From Streptomyces sp. XD-27 (GTDB taxonomy: Bacteria > Actinomycetota > Actinomycetes > Streptomycetales > Streptomycetaceae), in NCBI RefSeq assembly GCF_030553055.1, contig NZ_CP130713.1:2108001-2172000 (forward strand): DNA of 64,000 nt, written 5' to 3'. Shown piece by piece: positions 6,564 to 15,340 of this stretch. The notes beneath the pieces are model-generated. The model did no database searches, was not told where the DNA came from, and was given only the letters and a program-made list of their open reading frames with translations. A program made the position numbers and the translations under genes. The first letter of the stretch is position 1; every line of letters begins with the position of its first letter.

Positions 6564-9236
6564 GTGGCACTCCGCGTGGGCGAGCTCACCGCCGCACTCA
6601 CCATCGACGACTCGGGCACCGACCGGGGAATGGCACGCTCTGAGCAGGCCGTGCGGGCAGGCGCCGACCGGATACAGGGCACAGCGGACGCCGCGGGGCA
6701 GCAGGCCGGCACCGCGCTCGGCGACGGCATCGCCGACGGTACGGCCGACGGCGCCGACCGGGCCGCAACCGGCATCAGGGCCAAGCTCAAGAGCTTCGCT
6801 GCCACTGCGGTCGGCGCGAGCATCGGCGCCGCCCTCATGGCCGGTATCAGCGAAGCCCTGGAACAGGGCAAGATCTCCAGCACCTTGCAGGCTCAGCTCG
6901 GCACCACCGGCCCGGTAGCCGCGCAGCACGGCAAGGCAGCTGGTGCCCTGTACGCGGCCGCGATCGTCGACAGCGTCCAGGAGGGCGCCGACGTCATCCG
7001 CGGTATCGCACAGAACGGGCTGCTCCCGCCGGAGGCGACACAGGCGCAGATCCAGACCATGGGCCGGCGCGTTGCCGACACCGCCAAGGTCATGGGCGAG
7101 GACGTCGGCGCCGTCTCGCGTGCCATCGGCACGATGCTGAAAACCGGCGTCGCGCAGAATGCGCAAGAGGCCATGGACGTTCTCGTCCGCGGCACGCAGC
7201 GCGGGGCGAACGCAGGCGAGGACCTGCTCGACACCTTCTCGGAGTACTCCACGCAGTTCCGCGACCTGGGGCTCGACGCGAAGACGTCCATGGGCCTGTT
7301 GCAGCAGGGGCTCCAGGGCGGCGCCCGCGACGCCGACACCGTCGCCGACGCGCTGAAAGAGTTCGCCATCCGGTCGAAGGACATGTCGGCGAGCAGCGTG
7401 CAGGCGTTCAAGGACATCGGTCTGAACGCCGATCAGATGGCCGCCACCTTCACCAAGGGCGGACCGGCCGCGAGCAAGGCACTCGGCGACGTTCTGACCC
7501 GGATCAAGGCCATCGAGGACCCGGCCAAGCGCAACGCCGTTGCGGTCGCCCTGTTCGGCACCAAGGCCGAGGACTTGCAGGGCGCGTTGTTCAAGCTGAA
7601 TCCCGCGACCGCGGTCGCCGCCCTCGGCCAGGTCAAGGGCGCCGCGGACGCCGCGGGTCACGCGCTGCACGACAACGCCGCGACCAGGGTGGAGGCGTTC
7701 AAACGGTCGCTGTCGCAAGGGTTCGTCGAGATCATCGGCACACAGGTCATCCCCGCGCTGATGACCGGCGCGAGCTACGCCGTCCGCTTCGGCGCCGCCC
7801 TCGGTACGGCGGGCGCGTTCGTGGCGCAGAACCAGGGCGTGTTCATCGCCGTTGCCGCCGTGATCACTACCGTGATGCTGCCGGCCCTGATACGCCTCGC
7901 CGTACAGGCCACCACCACTTCTACGGCCACGGTGACGAGTTGGACCGTCCAAGGCGCGGCAGCTACGGCCGCCGCGGGGCGATTCGTCATCGCCAACGCG
8001 CTCATCGTCGCCGGCTGGATACGGCAAGGCGCCGCCGCGACCGCCGCCGGCGCTCGCGTCGTCGCAGCATGGCTCATGCAAGGCGCGGCAGCTACGCCTG
8101 CCGTGGCGCGGTTCCTCCTCGCGAATGCCCTCATCCTGGCCGGCTGGATACGGCAGGGCGCCGCCGCCACGGCGGCCGCCGTGCGGGTGGTTGCGGCATG
8201 GGTGCTCATGGGCACGCAGTCGATGGTTCAGGCCGCGCGCATGGCGGCCGCGTGGGTCCTGGCCATGGGCCCGGTCGGATGGGTCACCGCAGCCGTCATC
8301 GCCCTGGCGGCGCTTGTCATCGCCAACTGGGGCAAGGTCAAGGCCGCCACCGCCGCGGCATGGACCTGGATTTGGAGCAAGATCAAGGCCGTTGCCGGGT
8401 TCCTTGTCGGCGTGTTCATGAACTGGACGCTGCCCGGCTTGATCATCAAGCACTGGAGCACGATCAAGTCGGCGACCTCGACCGCATGGAACGCGGTCGT
8501 GAACTTCGTCAAGGCCATCCCGGGCAGAATCGTTTCGTTCTTCCTGAACTGGACTCTCCCCGGGCTGATCATCCGGCACTGGTCGCGGATCAGGTCGGCG
8601 ACGTCGACGGCATGGAATGCCGTGATCGCCTTCGTGCGGTCCATCCCGGGTCGGATTGTCTCGTTCTTCGTGAACTGGACGCTGCCGGGGGTGATCATCC
8701 GGCACTGGCAGTCGATCAAGACCGGCACGGTCCGCAAGGCCGGCGAGATGCTCGCGTACGTCCGGACGCTGCCGGGGAAGATCGTCGGCTACTTCGGCAA
8801 CTTCGGAACGATGCTGGTCAGTGCCGGAAAGGACCTCGTCCGTGGCCTGTGGACCGGCATCACCTCCATGGGCGACTGGCTCAAAAGCAAGGTGAAGGGC
8901 TTCGCCGGCGGGATCGTCGACTCCGTGACCGGTGCTCTGGGCATCGGCTCGCCGTCCAAGGTGATGGCGAGCAAGGTCGGCCGCTGGATTCCCGCAGGCG
9001 TCGCCGCCGGTATCCGCAGCGAACAGGGCGTCGTCGACGCCACCATGCGCCGCCTCGTCCCCATCCCCGCCGCTCCGCAGTTCACCCCCGCCCCTGCCGC
9101 CGGCCCGGCCCCGGCCGCCGCGGCGAGCGGCGGCTCGTGGGGGCCCGCAGTGCACATCGAGAACTGGCACGCGGGCAGCGCGTCGCCCGACCAGACCGCC
9201 GCCGCACTCGCGTGGCAGATGAAAGCGAGGGGGTAA
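6564..9236 (+). CDS. Tape measure protein
   Basis: An 890-residue protein setting tail length. GTG 6564 has AAGGAGGTG upstream. The N-terminal ~370 residues resemble TP901-type tape measures (helical, Ala/Gly rich). Residues ~455-555 hold repeated hydrophobic blocks with GWIRQGAAATAA motifs. Residues ~615-730 hold three near-identical units with NWTLPGLII and HW at spacings of about 40-45 residues. The C-terminus has the common SPSKVMASKVGRWIPAGVAAG segment. The repeats may be length-determining or contact points with the tail tube or host membrane. Confidence 0.9.
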   Translation: MALRVGELTAALTIDDSGTDRGMARSEQAVRAGADRIQGTADAAGQQAGTALGDGIADGTADGADRAATGIRAKLKSFAATAVGASIGAALMAGISEALEQGKISSTLQAQLGTTGPVAAQHGKAAGALYAAAIVDSVQEGADVIRGIAQNGLLPPEATQAQIQTMGRRVADTAKVMGEDVGAVSRAIGTMLKTGVAQNAQEAMDVLVRGTQRGANAGEDLLDTFSEYSTQFRDLGLDAKTSMGLLQQGLQGGARDADTVADALKEFAIRSKDMSASSVQAFKDIGLNADQMAATFTKGGPAASKALGDVLTRIKAIEDPAKRNAVAVALFGTKAEDLQGALFKLNPATAVAALGQVKGAADAAGHALHDNAATRVEAFKRSLSQGFVEIIGTQVIPALMTGASYAVRFGAALGTAGAFVAQNQGVFIAVAAVITTVMLPALIRLAVQATTTSTATVTSWTVQGAAATAAAGRFVIANALIVAGWIRQGAAATAAGARVVAAWLMQGAAATPAVARFLLANALILAGWIRQGAAATAAAVRVVAAWVLMGTQSMVQAARMAAAWVLAMGPVGWVTAAVIALAALVIANWGKVKAATAAAWTWIWSKIKAVAGFLVGVFMNWTLPGLIIKHWSTIKSATSTAWNAVVNFVKAIPGRIVSFFLNWTLPGLIIRHWSRIRSATSTAWNAVIAFVRSIPGRIVSFFVNWTLPGVIIRHWQSIKTGTVRKAGEMLAYVRTLPGKIVGYFGNFGTMLVSAGKDLVRGLWTGITSMGDWLKSKVKGFAGGIVDSVTGALGIGSPSKVMASKVGRWIPAGVAAGIRSEQGVVDATMRRLVPIPAAPQFTPAPAAGPAPAAAASGGSWGPAVHIENWHAGSASPDQTAAALAWQMKARG

Positions 9237-9243
9237 CCCACCC

Positions 9244-10113
9244 ATGACCATCACAACCCGGCCGGGCCATGTGCAGTACGGCGAGCTGCTGCTCGGCCCC
9301 GGCACCCCCTACCGCTGGCGCAAGCTGACCGGATGGGAGGAACTCCCCGGGACCGACTCGGGCACCGTGCCCCGCTCCGGCGCGCACGGTGCCTACCCGG
9401 GCGCACTGCTCGCGCAGGCCCGCACGATCACCCTCGACGAGATGGTGATCCGTGCCGAGCCCGGACGCATCGGCGCCGCCGTCGCCACGCTGAACGCCGC
9501 GACCGGTCTCAGCGACGACGAGCTGCCCCTGCTCATCCACCTCGACGACCGCGGGCCCCTGCTCGCCTTCGCCCGCGTGGTGCGGCGCGAGGTCCCGGTC
9601 GACCCGGCGTACGGGGTCGGCGTCGCCACCGGCAGCGCGATCCAGTTCGAGGCATCCGACCCGCGCCGCTACACCCCCGCCGTGCAGTGTGCCGAGACCG
9701 GCCTGCCCGAACCGTGCCTCGACTGGCACCGCGACAACTCCGGCGAGCTCACCCGCGGCATACCCGCCTCGACCGGCAACCTGACCGCCAACAACCACGG
9801 CGGCGCCCCGACACACCCCGTCATCACGATCCGCGGGCCCGTCGACACCCCCTCGGTCACCAACACCACCACGGGCGCCGTCCTGGAGTACGGCATACGG
9901 CTCGACGCGGTCGACGAGCTCACCATCGACACCTACGCGAGCACGGTCACGCTCAACGGAACCGAGAACCTGCTCGACGCCGCGACCGGCAACAGCCACC
10001 CAGAGGAATCGTTCACCCTCACCCCCGGCCGCAACCGGCTCGCGTTCCGCTCCGCCACAGCCCCCGACCCGCACGCCCGCCTCGCGCTCCAGTGGCGCTC
10101 GGCCCACTGGTAA
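9244..10113 (+). CDS. Distal tail protein (Dit-like)
   Basis: A 289-residue protein directly after the tape measure. The N-terminal domain (GHVQYGELLLGPGTPYRWRK, ITLDEMVIRAEPGR) has the pattern of siphovirus Dit, followed by a beta-rich C-terminal domain. Dit hexamers form the hub between tail tube and baseplate. It starts seven bases after the preceding stop. Length is in the usual range. Confidence 0.8.
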   Translation: MTITTRPGHVQYGELLLGPGTPYRWRKLTGWEELPGTDSGTVPRSGAHGAYPGALLAQARTITLDEMVIRAEPGRIGAAVATLNAATGLSDDELPLLIHLDDRGPLLAFARVVRREVPVDPAYGVGVATGSAIQFEASDPRRYTPAVQCAETGLPEPCLDWHRDNSGELTRGIPASTGNLTANNHGGAPTHPVITIRGPVDTPSVTNTTTGAVLEYGIRLDAVDELTIDTYASTVTLNGTENLLDAATGNSHPEESFTLTPGRNRLAFRSATAPDPHARLALQWRSAHW

Positions 10114-10128
10114 GGGAGGCGAGCAACT

Positions 10129-11250
10129 GTGACCGTCTCCCGTTACCGGGTGCTGCTGTGCGACCTACGCACCGACCGCGTACTCGCCGCCCTGCCCCTG
10201 CACGACGTCAGCCTCGACGACTACATCGGCAAGGCCGGCAGCCTCCAAGGCACGGTGCCCGTGCCCAACCGGCAGATCGCCGACCGCATACGCCCGCACC
10301 TGATCCCCGGGCGTACCGCGGTATGGGTCGAGCGTGACCGGTCCGTGTGGTGGGGCGGAGTCCTGTGGACCGCCGAACCGACCATCGACGACCGAGGGTT
10401 CGTGACCGTCCCAATCCAGGCTGGCACCTTCGACACCTACCTCGAACACCGGATCCTGTGGACCACGCAGAAGGCCACCCAGGTTGATCAGTTCGGCATC
10501 GTCCGCGACCTGATCGACTACGTGCAGTCGCTGCCCGGAGGCGACATCGGCATCGAGTACGACACGGCCCCGTCGGGCGTGGCGCGGTCGAGGACGTTCA
10601 GTCGGCACGATCAGCCGCGTATCCGCGAGCTGCTCGACGAACTCGCCAAGGCCGAGGGCGGGTTCGAGTGGCGCATCGCGTGCCTGCGTGATCCGGAGAC
10701 CGGACGCCGGACCAAGCAGCTCCAGCTCGGGCACCCGATCATCGACCGCAGCGAGGCACCGGTCGTACTCAACCACCCCGGACACATCCTCGCCGCGTCG
10801 TTCCCCATCGACGCCACCGTGCAGGCTAACGTCTGGCAGGCCCGCGGCGCCACCACCAACAGCAACCAAGCCGCCGAGTCCAAGCCCCTGACGTCCGAGC
10901 TGCTCGTCGACGAGGACGCCCTCGCCGACGGCTGGCCGCGACTCGACGGCACCGCGGACTACAGCAGCACCAACAAGCAGGCCGAGCTCGACGAGTACGC
11001 CCGCGCCGACTTCGACGCCGCCCGCCACCCGCGGGTCATCCCCGCGGTAACGGTCCGGCTCGGCGAGCACATCACCCCCGACCTGCTCGGCCGCACCGTG
11101 CGGATCCGCATCCGAAACGCGTGGTTCCCCGACGGCTACGACGAGCGGCGCCGCGTCGTCGGCATCGCCGTCACGCCGCCCGAACGCGGCAAGGCCGAAA
11201 CCGCCAAACTCACCCTGGAGACCCCCACCCATGGCAACAGTCCCCTCTGA
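10129..11250 (+). CDS. Tail-associated baseplate protein (Tal-like)
   Basis: A 373-residue minor tail protein. GTG 10129 follows GGGAGG. The N-terminal domain (LDDYIGKAGSLQGTVPVPN) and a middle domain with a WWGGVLWTAEPTI strand are typical of Siphovirus ReqiPepy6 gp37-like tail hub proteins. The protein would cap the tail tip next to Dit. No lysozyme or peptidase domain is visible. It overlaps the next gene by 20 bases. Confidence 0.75.
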   Translation: MTVSRYRVLLCDLRTDRVLAALPLHDVSLDDYIGKAGSLQGTVPVPNRQIADRIRPHLIPGRTAVWVERDRSVWWGGVLWTAEPTIDDRGFVTVPIQAGTFDTYLEHRILWTTQKATQVDQFGIVRDLIDYVQSLPGGDIGIEYDTAPSGVARSRTFSRHDQPRIRELLDELAKAEGGFEWRIACLRDPETGRRTKQLQLGHPIIDRSEAPVVLNHPGHILAASFPIDATVQANVWQARGATTNSNQAAESKPLTSELLVDEDALADGWPRLDGTADYSSTNKQAELDEYARADFDAARHPRVIPAVTVRLGEHITPDLLGRTVRIRIRNAWFPDGYDERRRVVGIAVTPPERGKAETAKLTLETPTHGNSPL

Positions 11251-12055
11251 CCTGCTCGACCGCATCCGCGCCCTGGAGCGGCAGGTGCGGCAGCTCGCCG
11301 GCCGCACACAGACGCGCCCCGCCCTCGACGAGATCCGCGACGGGGTCGTGCGGATCACCGAGGGTGGGCAGCTCGTCGTCACCCCGCCCGGCAAGGACTT
11401 CGCGACGTTCACCGTCGGCGCCTGGCCCGATGGCGCGTACGGGCTCGTGACCCGCCGCATGGACGGAACCTTCGCCCTGACCGTCGAGGGCGAGGCCGAA
11501 GACCGCGGCACATGGCGCCTGTGGTCGCGCGACCTCGCCTCGCCCGACCGCATCCTGCTCATGGACGACCGGCACAGCGACCGATTCCTCGGCCGCCCAT
11601 GGCTGCCCGTCCCGCTGTTCCCGACCAGCGACCAGACCACCACCGCCGACCAGTGGCGTTACGCGTGGGTGGGCGGGGCGCCCGCGCACAACGCCGTCGC
11701 CGTCCTCAAGCTCTCCAGCTACGCCCAGGTCGGCGGCACGGTGCGCGTGAACATGCTCCCCGCCGGCGGCAAGCGCATCACGGTCGCCGAGTGGGAGGTT
11801 CCCGCCGGCGAGTGGACCGCGCGGACCATCGAGCACCCCCTGCACGGCGTCGGGTTCCTCGACTACGTCGGATGGCAGATCCAGCACCGCAGCAACAAGC
11901 CGCGCAAGGGCATCGAGACCCGTCTGTTCGCCTCGTACGGCCGCAACACCCTCAACGCCGCCGAGGCACCCACCCCGCCCGCGGGCGAAGCGGCGGACGC
12001 CGCCACCCAGCCCGACCCGCGCCTCGCCGCCGAGGCCGGCAAGACCAGCGACTGA
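11231..12055 (+). CDS. Minor tail protein, probable baseplate or receptor-binding component
   Basis: A 274-residue protein with an N-terminal short coiled coil (DLLDRIRALERQVRQLAGRT), a beta-rich middle (EGGQLVVTPPGKDFATF) and an Ala/Pro-rich tail. The coiled coil followed by beta structure suits a trimeric tail-tip protein. It is the last tail gene before the membrane proteins, so host recognition is a reasonable inference. I did not recognise a sugar-binding or depolymerase motif. Confidence 0.65.
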   Translation: MATVPSDLLDRIRALERQVRQLAGRTQTRPALDEIRDGVVRITEGGQLVVTPPGKDFATFTVGAWPDGAYGLVTRRMDGTFALTVEGEAEDRGTWRLWSRDLASPDRILLMDDRHSDRFLGRPWLPVPLFPTSDQTTTADQWRYAWVGGAPAHNAVAVLKLSSYAQVGGTVRVNMLPAGGKRITVAEWEVPAGEWTARTIEHPLHGVGFLDYVGWQIQHRSNKPRKGIETRLFASYGRNTLNAAEAPTPPAGEAADAATQPDPRLAAEAGKTSD

Positions 12056-12077
12056 CCGAAGAAAGGCCCCCTTACTC

Positions 12078-12368
12078 ATGACCGATGCCGCCCGCCGCAC
12101 CGCCCGCACCATCGTGCAGACCCTCGTCGGCGTCGCCGCCGCAACCCCCCTCATCATCGACGCCGCCGGTATCCCCCGCACCGCCGCATGGGTCGGCGTC
12201 GCCCTGGCCGTCGCCGCCGGCGTCACGCGCGTCATGGCACTGGACGCCGTGCAGAACCTGCTCCCGAAGTGGCTCCGCGCCACCCCGCCGGACACGACCC
12301 CCGGCACAGGGACCGGCGGCAAGCAGCCGGCACCCGCGCCTGCGGCGGATGACGGGGGCAGTGTGTGA
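12078..12368 (+). CDS. Small membrane protein, holin candidate
   Basis: A 96-residue protein with two likely membrane helices (about residues 12-30 and 36-55; AWVGVALAVAAGVTRVMAL), then a Pro/Thr/Gly-rich polar tail. It follows the tail genes, the usual place for lysis genes in actinophages. It overlaps the next start by four bases. No endolysin follows it. Confidence 0.6.
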   Translation: MTDAARRTARTIVQTLVGVAAATPLIIDAAGIPRTAAWVGVALAVAAGVTRVMALDAVQNLLPKWLRATPPDTTPGTGTGGKQPAPAPAADDGGSV

Positions 12369-12616
12369 CCGATCCGGACCCGAACGACGTCGCCCTCGAA
12401 CTGGAGCGGCTACGCGGCGTCGTCGAGGCCGGGTTCGCTCGCCTCGACGGCCGCCTCGACCTGCTCGCCCAGCGCGACGACCAAACCGACAAGCAGCTCG
12501 ACGAGCACGGCCGCCGCCTCGACTCCCTCGAACGCACCCGATGGCCCCTGCCCAGCCTCGCCGTTCTCATCGGCGCGGCCGGCTGCACCCTGTCCGCATG
12601 GCAGCTCATCCACTGA
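12365..12616 (+). CDS. Coiled-coil protein with C-terminal membrane anchor (XhlA-like)
   Basis: An 83-residue protein starting at GTG 12365. Residues 5-60 are a charged coiled coil (LELERLRGVVEAGFARLDGR), and the last ~20 residues form one membrane helix (SLAVLIGAAGCTLSAWQL). This layout is that of XhlA/hemolysin-type proteins, which assist holins. It may be the second lysis membrane protein. It ends the late operon, eight bases before the terminator stem. Confidence 0.65.
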   Translation: MTDPDPNDVALELERLRGVVEAGFARLDGRLDLLAQRDDQTDKQLDEHGRRLDSLERTRWPLPSLAVLIGAAGCTLSAWQLIH

Positions 12617-12623
12617 ACAACAA

Positions 12624-12667
12624 CGCCCCCTGTACGGCCGCTCATGGGCCGTACAGGGGGCGTTTTT
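12624..12667 (+). terminator. Intrinsic terminator of the late operon
   Basis: A perfect 16-base-pair stem (12624-12639 with 12647-12662), loop gctcatg, then TTTTT. It ends the plus-strand structural operon, and its stem also separates it from the convergent DUF397 genes. Confidence 0.95.
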
Positions 12668-12672
12668 CGCTC

Positions 12673-12880
12673 TTAGCAAGCAAGGTCGCCGCGCTTGATG
12701 GCTGAGACAAAACGCGGACCACGACGAGGCGTCGACAACGAGCACCGGGCCGTTCGGGATCTTGGAGTCACGCACGGGCACCACACCGGGCACACCGCAT
12801 GCGACCTCGACGCAGGAGCCGTTTCCGTTGCTGTAGCTGGACTTGAGCCAGCTGGCGCGCGTCAGGTCGACCGTTGCCAT
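12673..12880 (-). CDS. DUF397 protein 1, frame disrupted near the end
   Basis: A DUF397 protein (MATVDLTRASWLKSSYSNGN, then CVEVA and VPVRDSK), the small partner type of XRE/DUF5753 regulators. Near the C-terminus the frame is lost at the A4 run 12709-12712 (plus strand). Removing one A restores the classic ending SAFVSAIKRGDLAC and a TAA at 12673-12675, giving 68 residues. As written, translation would run past the terminator stem to 12410. It is the last of three DUF397 genes downstream of the regulator. Confidence 0.75.
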
Positions 12881-12901
12881 GGTTCCTGTCCCTTCGGGTG
12901 G

Positions 12902-13144
12902 TCAGACATCCGCAGGCAGGTCGAACTCGCCGTCGCGCACGCCGAGGGTGAAGGCTTCCCACTCGGCAGCGGTGTACCGCAGGACCGTGGCGTTCGGATC
13001 CGCTGGATTCCGCATGGCGACAGCGCCACCCGGTAGCTTGGCGATCTCGATTCGGTCGCGGGCATCACTACCCGGCGCACTGAGCCACGTCGCGCCGGAG
13101 AGGTCCAGCGCGTAGAGCTCGGCCTTCTCGCGGCTGTCTGTCAT
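12902..13144 (-). CDS. DUF397 protein 2
   Basis: An 80-residue DUF397-type protein (LSGATWLSAPGSDARDRIEI, YTAAEWEAFTLGVRDGEFDL). It lacks the usual KSSYS motif and so is a divergent member. Its ATG overlaps the stop of DUF397 protein 3 as ATGA, so the pair should be coupled. DUF397 proteins work with XRE-DUF5753 regulators, in several Streptomyces systems as antagonists (BldB- and WhiJ-related); the role here is by analogy. Confidence 0.8.
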   Translation of the reverse strand: MTDSREKAELYALDLSGATWLSAPGSDARDRIEIAKLPGGAVAMRNPADPNATVLRYTAAEWEAFTLGVRDGEFDLPADV

Positions 13145-13371
13145 CAGGCCGTCAGGGTGTCGTCGGCAACAGCGGTCAGGAAGGCAGACCACGCCGCACG
13201 AGAGGCGCGCGCCGCGGGGATGTCCACGTTCTTCGAGTCACGCACAGCGACACCAGGAGTCCCTGGGATGTGGGCAACCTCGACGCAGTTGCCGTTGTTC
13301 GCTGTGTAGGAACTCTTACGCCATGCGGCGTCAGCGAGGTCGACCGCGTACAGGTCGGCCAGCTCGTTCAT
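13144..13371 (-). CDS. DUF397 protein 3
   Basis: A 75-residue DUF397 protein with the canonical pattern AAWRKSSYTANNGNCVEVAH and VAVRDSKN, ending in AWSAFLTAVADD. It starts one base after the end of the regulator gene, so it is cotranscribed with it and is the most likely direct partner. Confidence 0.9.
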   Translation of the reverse strand: MNELADLYAVDLADAAWRKSSYTANNGNCVEVAHIPGTPGVAVRDSKNVDIPAARASRAAWSAFLTAVADDTLTA

Positions 13372-13372
13372 C

Positions 13373-14239
13373 TCACTGTTCCTTCTCGATGCGTTCGACC
13401 AGCTTCAAGGTATCGTGCTCCGACAACGCAGCCGCTGACAAGTTTCGGAACAGACGGTTCAGGCGTCGTAGCGCGAGTGCATCGTCGCGGAAGGTCGTCG
13501 CCTCCGCCGACTCCATGAACGCTACGTCTCCCTCGTTCTCTTTCCCATCGCTGAACAGTGTGAAAGCTCCAGTGCTGGCCCCGTTCTCCCCTGCCTCGAA
13601 TGGGATTACCCGGAATGTGACGTTTGGCAGCGATGCGACCTCGACAAGATGGCGGAGCTGCGCCCGTATCGTTTTCGGGCCGCCCACTTGCAGACGCAGC
13701 GCAGCCTCGGTAACGAGCGCGTCAAGAGTCAGCGTCTCCTCGTCGCGCAGACGTTCTTGCCGCCGCATCCGTACCTCGACGAGGCTGTCCACCTGATCAG
13801 GGCCGAGGGCCGCGAAGCCTGGGCCAGTGATCGCACGGGCATAGCCCTGGGTTTGCAGCAGCCCGGGAATCAACAGCGGTTGATACTCCCAGCAACGAAC
13901 GGCCTCGGACTCGTAGGCAAGGAATTCGGCATAGGTCGCGGAGATCACATCCGCGTACGCCTGCCACCACAGCGGGATGCGCTGCATGGCCCTCGTCAAC
14001 AACTCGGAGAGCTCAGCCCGCTTCGCTTCGTCAACCTCGTAGAGCTCCATGAGACCCGCGAAGTCCTTGCGGGTACACGTCCGCTTCGCAAGCTCGATGC
14101 GGCTGATCTTGGAGTTGTGACAGTTAAGGTGCGCTCCGACTTCCTCGGTTGTGAGACCGGACCGGTCACGCAGTATCCGCAGCTCAGCACCCAGCTTGCG
14201 CCTCGCGGCGAGTGGGCTACCGCTGCTCACGACGGCCAT
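13373..14239 (-). CDS. XRE-family regulator with DUF5753 domain
   Basis: A 288-residue regulator: helix-turn-helix at about residues 15-70 (GLTTEEVGAHLNCHNSKISR), then the DUF5753 ligand or partner domain (PLLIPGLLQTQGYARAIT, RMRRQERLRDEE). It heads a minus-strand operon with three DUF397 genes. The intergenic region upstream holds a perfect inverted repeat at 14311-14329, a good candidate autoregulatory operator. In Streptomyces such pairs control development and antibiotic production; here it could control the cargo genes to its right. Confidence 0.9.
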   Translation of the reverse strand: MAVVSSGSPLAARRKLGAELRILRDRSGLTTEEVGAHLNCHNSKISRIELAKRTCTRKDFAGLMELYEVDEAKRAELSELLTRAMQRIPLWWQAYADVISATYAEFLAYESEAVRCWEYQPLLIPGLLQTQGYARAITGPGFAALGPDQVDSLVEVRMRRQERLRDEETLTLDALVTEAALRLQVGGPKTIRAQLRHLVEVASLPNVTFRVIPFEAGENGASTGAFTLFSDGKENEGDVAFMESAEATTFRDDALALRRLNRLFRNLSAAALSEHDTLKLVERIEKEQ

Positions 14240-14310
14240 GCGCCCTCCATCTCCCCTGTCTGCTCGCCCGGTTGAGCCTAGCGCAGCGCACTCGACCGGG
14301 CCGTGCTCCA

Positions 14311-14329
14311 GATTGGCAATCTGCCAATC
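14311..14329. promoter_or_regulatory. Inverted repeat, putative operator between divergent operons
   Basis: GATTGGCA-ATC-TGCCAATC is a perfect 8-base inverted repeat with a 3-base spacer. A TTGACG box follows at 14336. It lies between the XRE regulator and the plus-strand cargo genes, where it could serve both. Confidence 0.6.
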
Positions 14330-14450
14330 AACCGCTTGACGTTCTGACTGTGTGACCTACACCATGTCACGTGTTGCGGAGCGTGCTGGCTCAACTTCGC
14401 GGCGACGCACGGTCGTTGCTGTCACGCGCTCGCGTGCTGGAGGTGCAGCG

Positions 14451-14585
14451 ATGAGCAGCCAGAAGCCCACGCCGGAGCAGCAGGGGACTAAGCCGAGCTC
14501 TGCCGAGCTAGCCCGCAAACAGGCCGAGCTGAAAGCACAGATCGAACGGCACTTGGCCCAGCTGCGGCAGCCGAAGAAGAAGTGA
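14451..14585 (+). CDS. Small charged protein, 44 residues
   Basis: The ATG at 14451 has GGAGG seven bases upstream, which makes this start better than an upstream in-frame one at 14352. The product is hydrophilic, with a coiled-coil-like Lys/Gln/Glu/Arg stretch (ELARKQAELKAQIERHLAQL) and a basic tail. Function unknown. It is the first gene of the plus-strand cargo operon. It has no Cys, Ser/Thr core or leader-like pattern to suggest a RiPP precursor. Confidence 0.6.
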   Translation: MSSQKPTPEQQGTKPSSAELARKQAELKAQIERHLAQLRQPKKK

Positions 14586-14649
14586 CTCGACAGCTCGGCG
14601 CTGCTCCCGCCGATCCGGTGGCGCGCTGGCGGAAGGTAGGGGGTGCGTG

Positions 14650-15126
14650 ATGCGGGGAACGCTGCGCGGATGGCTGCTTGACGTGCTCGGGTGCGCTGAC
14701 GAGTGGTGGTACCGGTTCTATCAGGATGCTCTGTGCCGTCTCGACGACAACCCGCAGAAGGCCGACGCCCTGTACGAACCCCAGGCGGCCAGACCCTCGC
14801 TACCTGCGGCGGCGCCGCCGACCCTCGCATCCCGAGGCGGCGAGAGTGAAGCAGCGCAGGCATCTCGCCATCCGTGCCAGCCGCTCCCCCGCCTCCCTCA
14901 CCAACTCCGGCGCCTGTGGCTTCCTACTCACCCAGCAGCTACGCCCCGCGGTCGCCCCGCCCATAGACCCCGCCCCTTGCCCTGGTCGATTCGTCGAGGC
15001 TCCCCCGCGTTGCCTGACTTCCCGCGGCAGGCGTGCGGGCCCCACTCCACGACGAAACGAGGCCACGATGCCCGACCCGATCCTCACGATCGTGACCGTC
15101 ACCGGCGACACGGTCCGCACCGGTGA
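14650..15126 (+). CDS. Hypothetical protein, only N-terminus convincing
   Basis: The first ~45 residues (LRGWLLDVLGCADEWWYRFY, then DALCRLDDNPQKADALYEPQ) look like a real small protein with an aromatic-rich helix. ATG 14650 is preceded by a G-rich AGGGGG. Beyond that the sequence is Pro/Arg/His-rich and could be out of frame; another frame also stays open through this stretch. The far end overlaps the gene starting at 15068. The true end is uncertain. Confidence 0.35.
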   Translation: MRGTLRGWLLDVLGCADEWWYRFYQDALCRLDDNPQKADALYEPQAARPSLPAAAPPTLASRGGESEAAQASRHPCQPLPRLPHQLRRLWLPTHPAATPRGRPAHRPRPLPWSIRRGSPALPDFPRQACGPHSTTKRGHDARPDPHDRDRHRRHGPHR

Positions 15127-15310
15127 CGTCATAGCCATCGGCGGTATCCCCCACAGAGTCGCCACCATGCTCGACGTCCCCGGCTCCCGAAAGCGGCTCC
15201 AGTTCGAAGACGGCAACGCCTACGTGATGCCCCGCTCCGCCGTCATCGACGTCGCACGTGTCTGTGTCACCCCGCGGTCCCGCTTCCGGCAAACCGCGAT
15301 CACGCGCTGA
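15068..15310 (+). CDS. Small beta-rich hypothetical protein
   Basis: An 80-residue protein (ILTIVTVTGDTVRTGDVIAI, RLQFEDGNAYVMPRSAVIDV) that looks like a small beta barrel. ATG 15068 is preceded by CGAGG. Proteins of this kind are frequent in Streptomyces mobile regions, but I know of no function. It sits in the plus-strand cargo series 14451-18383. Confidence 0.6.
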   Translation: MPDPILTIVTVTGDTVRTGDVIAIGGIPHRVATMLDVPGSRKRLQFEDGNAYVMPRSAVIDVARVCVTPRSRFRQTAITR

Positions 15311-15340
15311 CCCACACCACACAAGCAGAAGGGGAACCGC

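Noticed and set aside
6072..9305. A 1077-residue open frame opposite the tape measure gene
   Set aside because: It is an antisense shadow produced by high-G+C codon bias; composition is Gly/Arg/His-rich, and no family features or start signals are seen.
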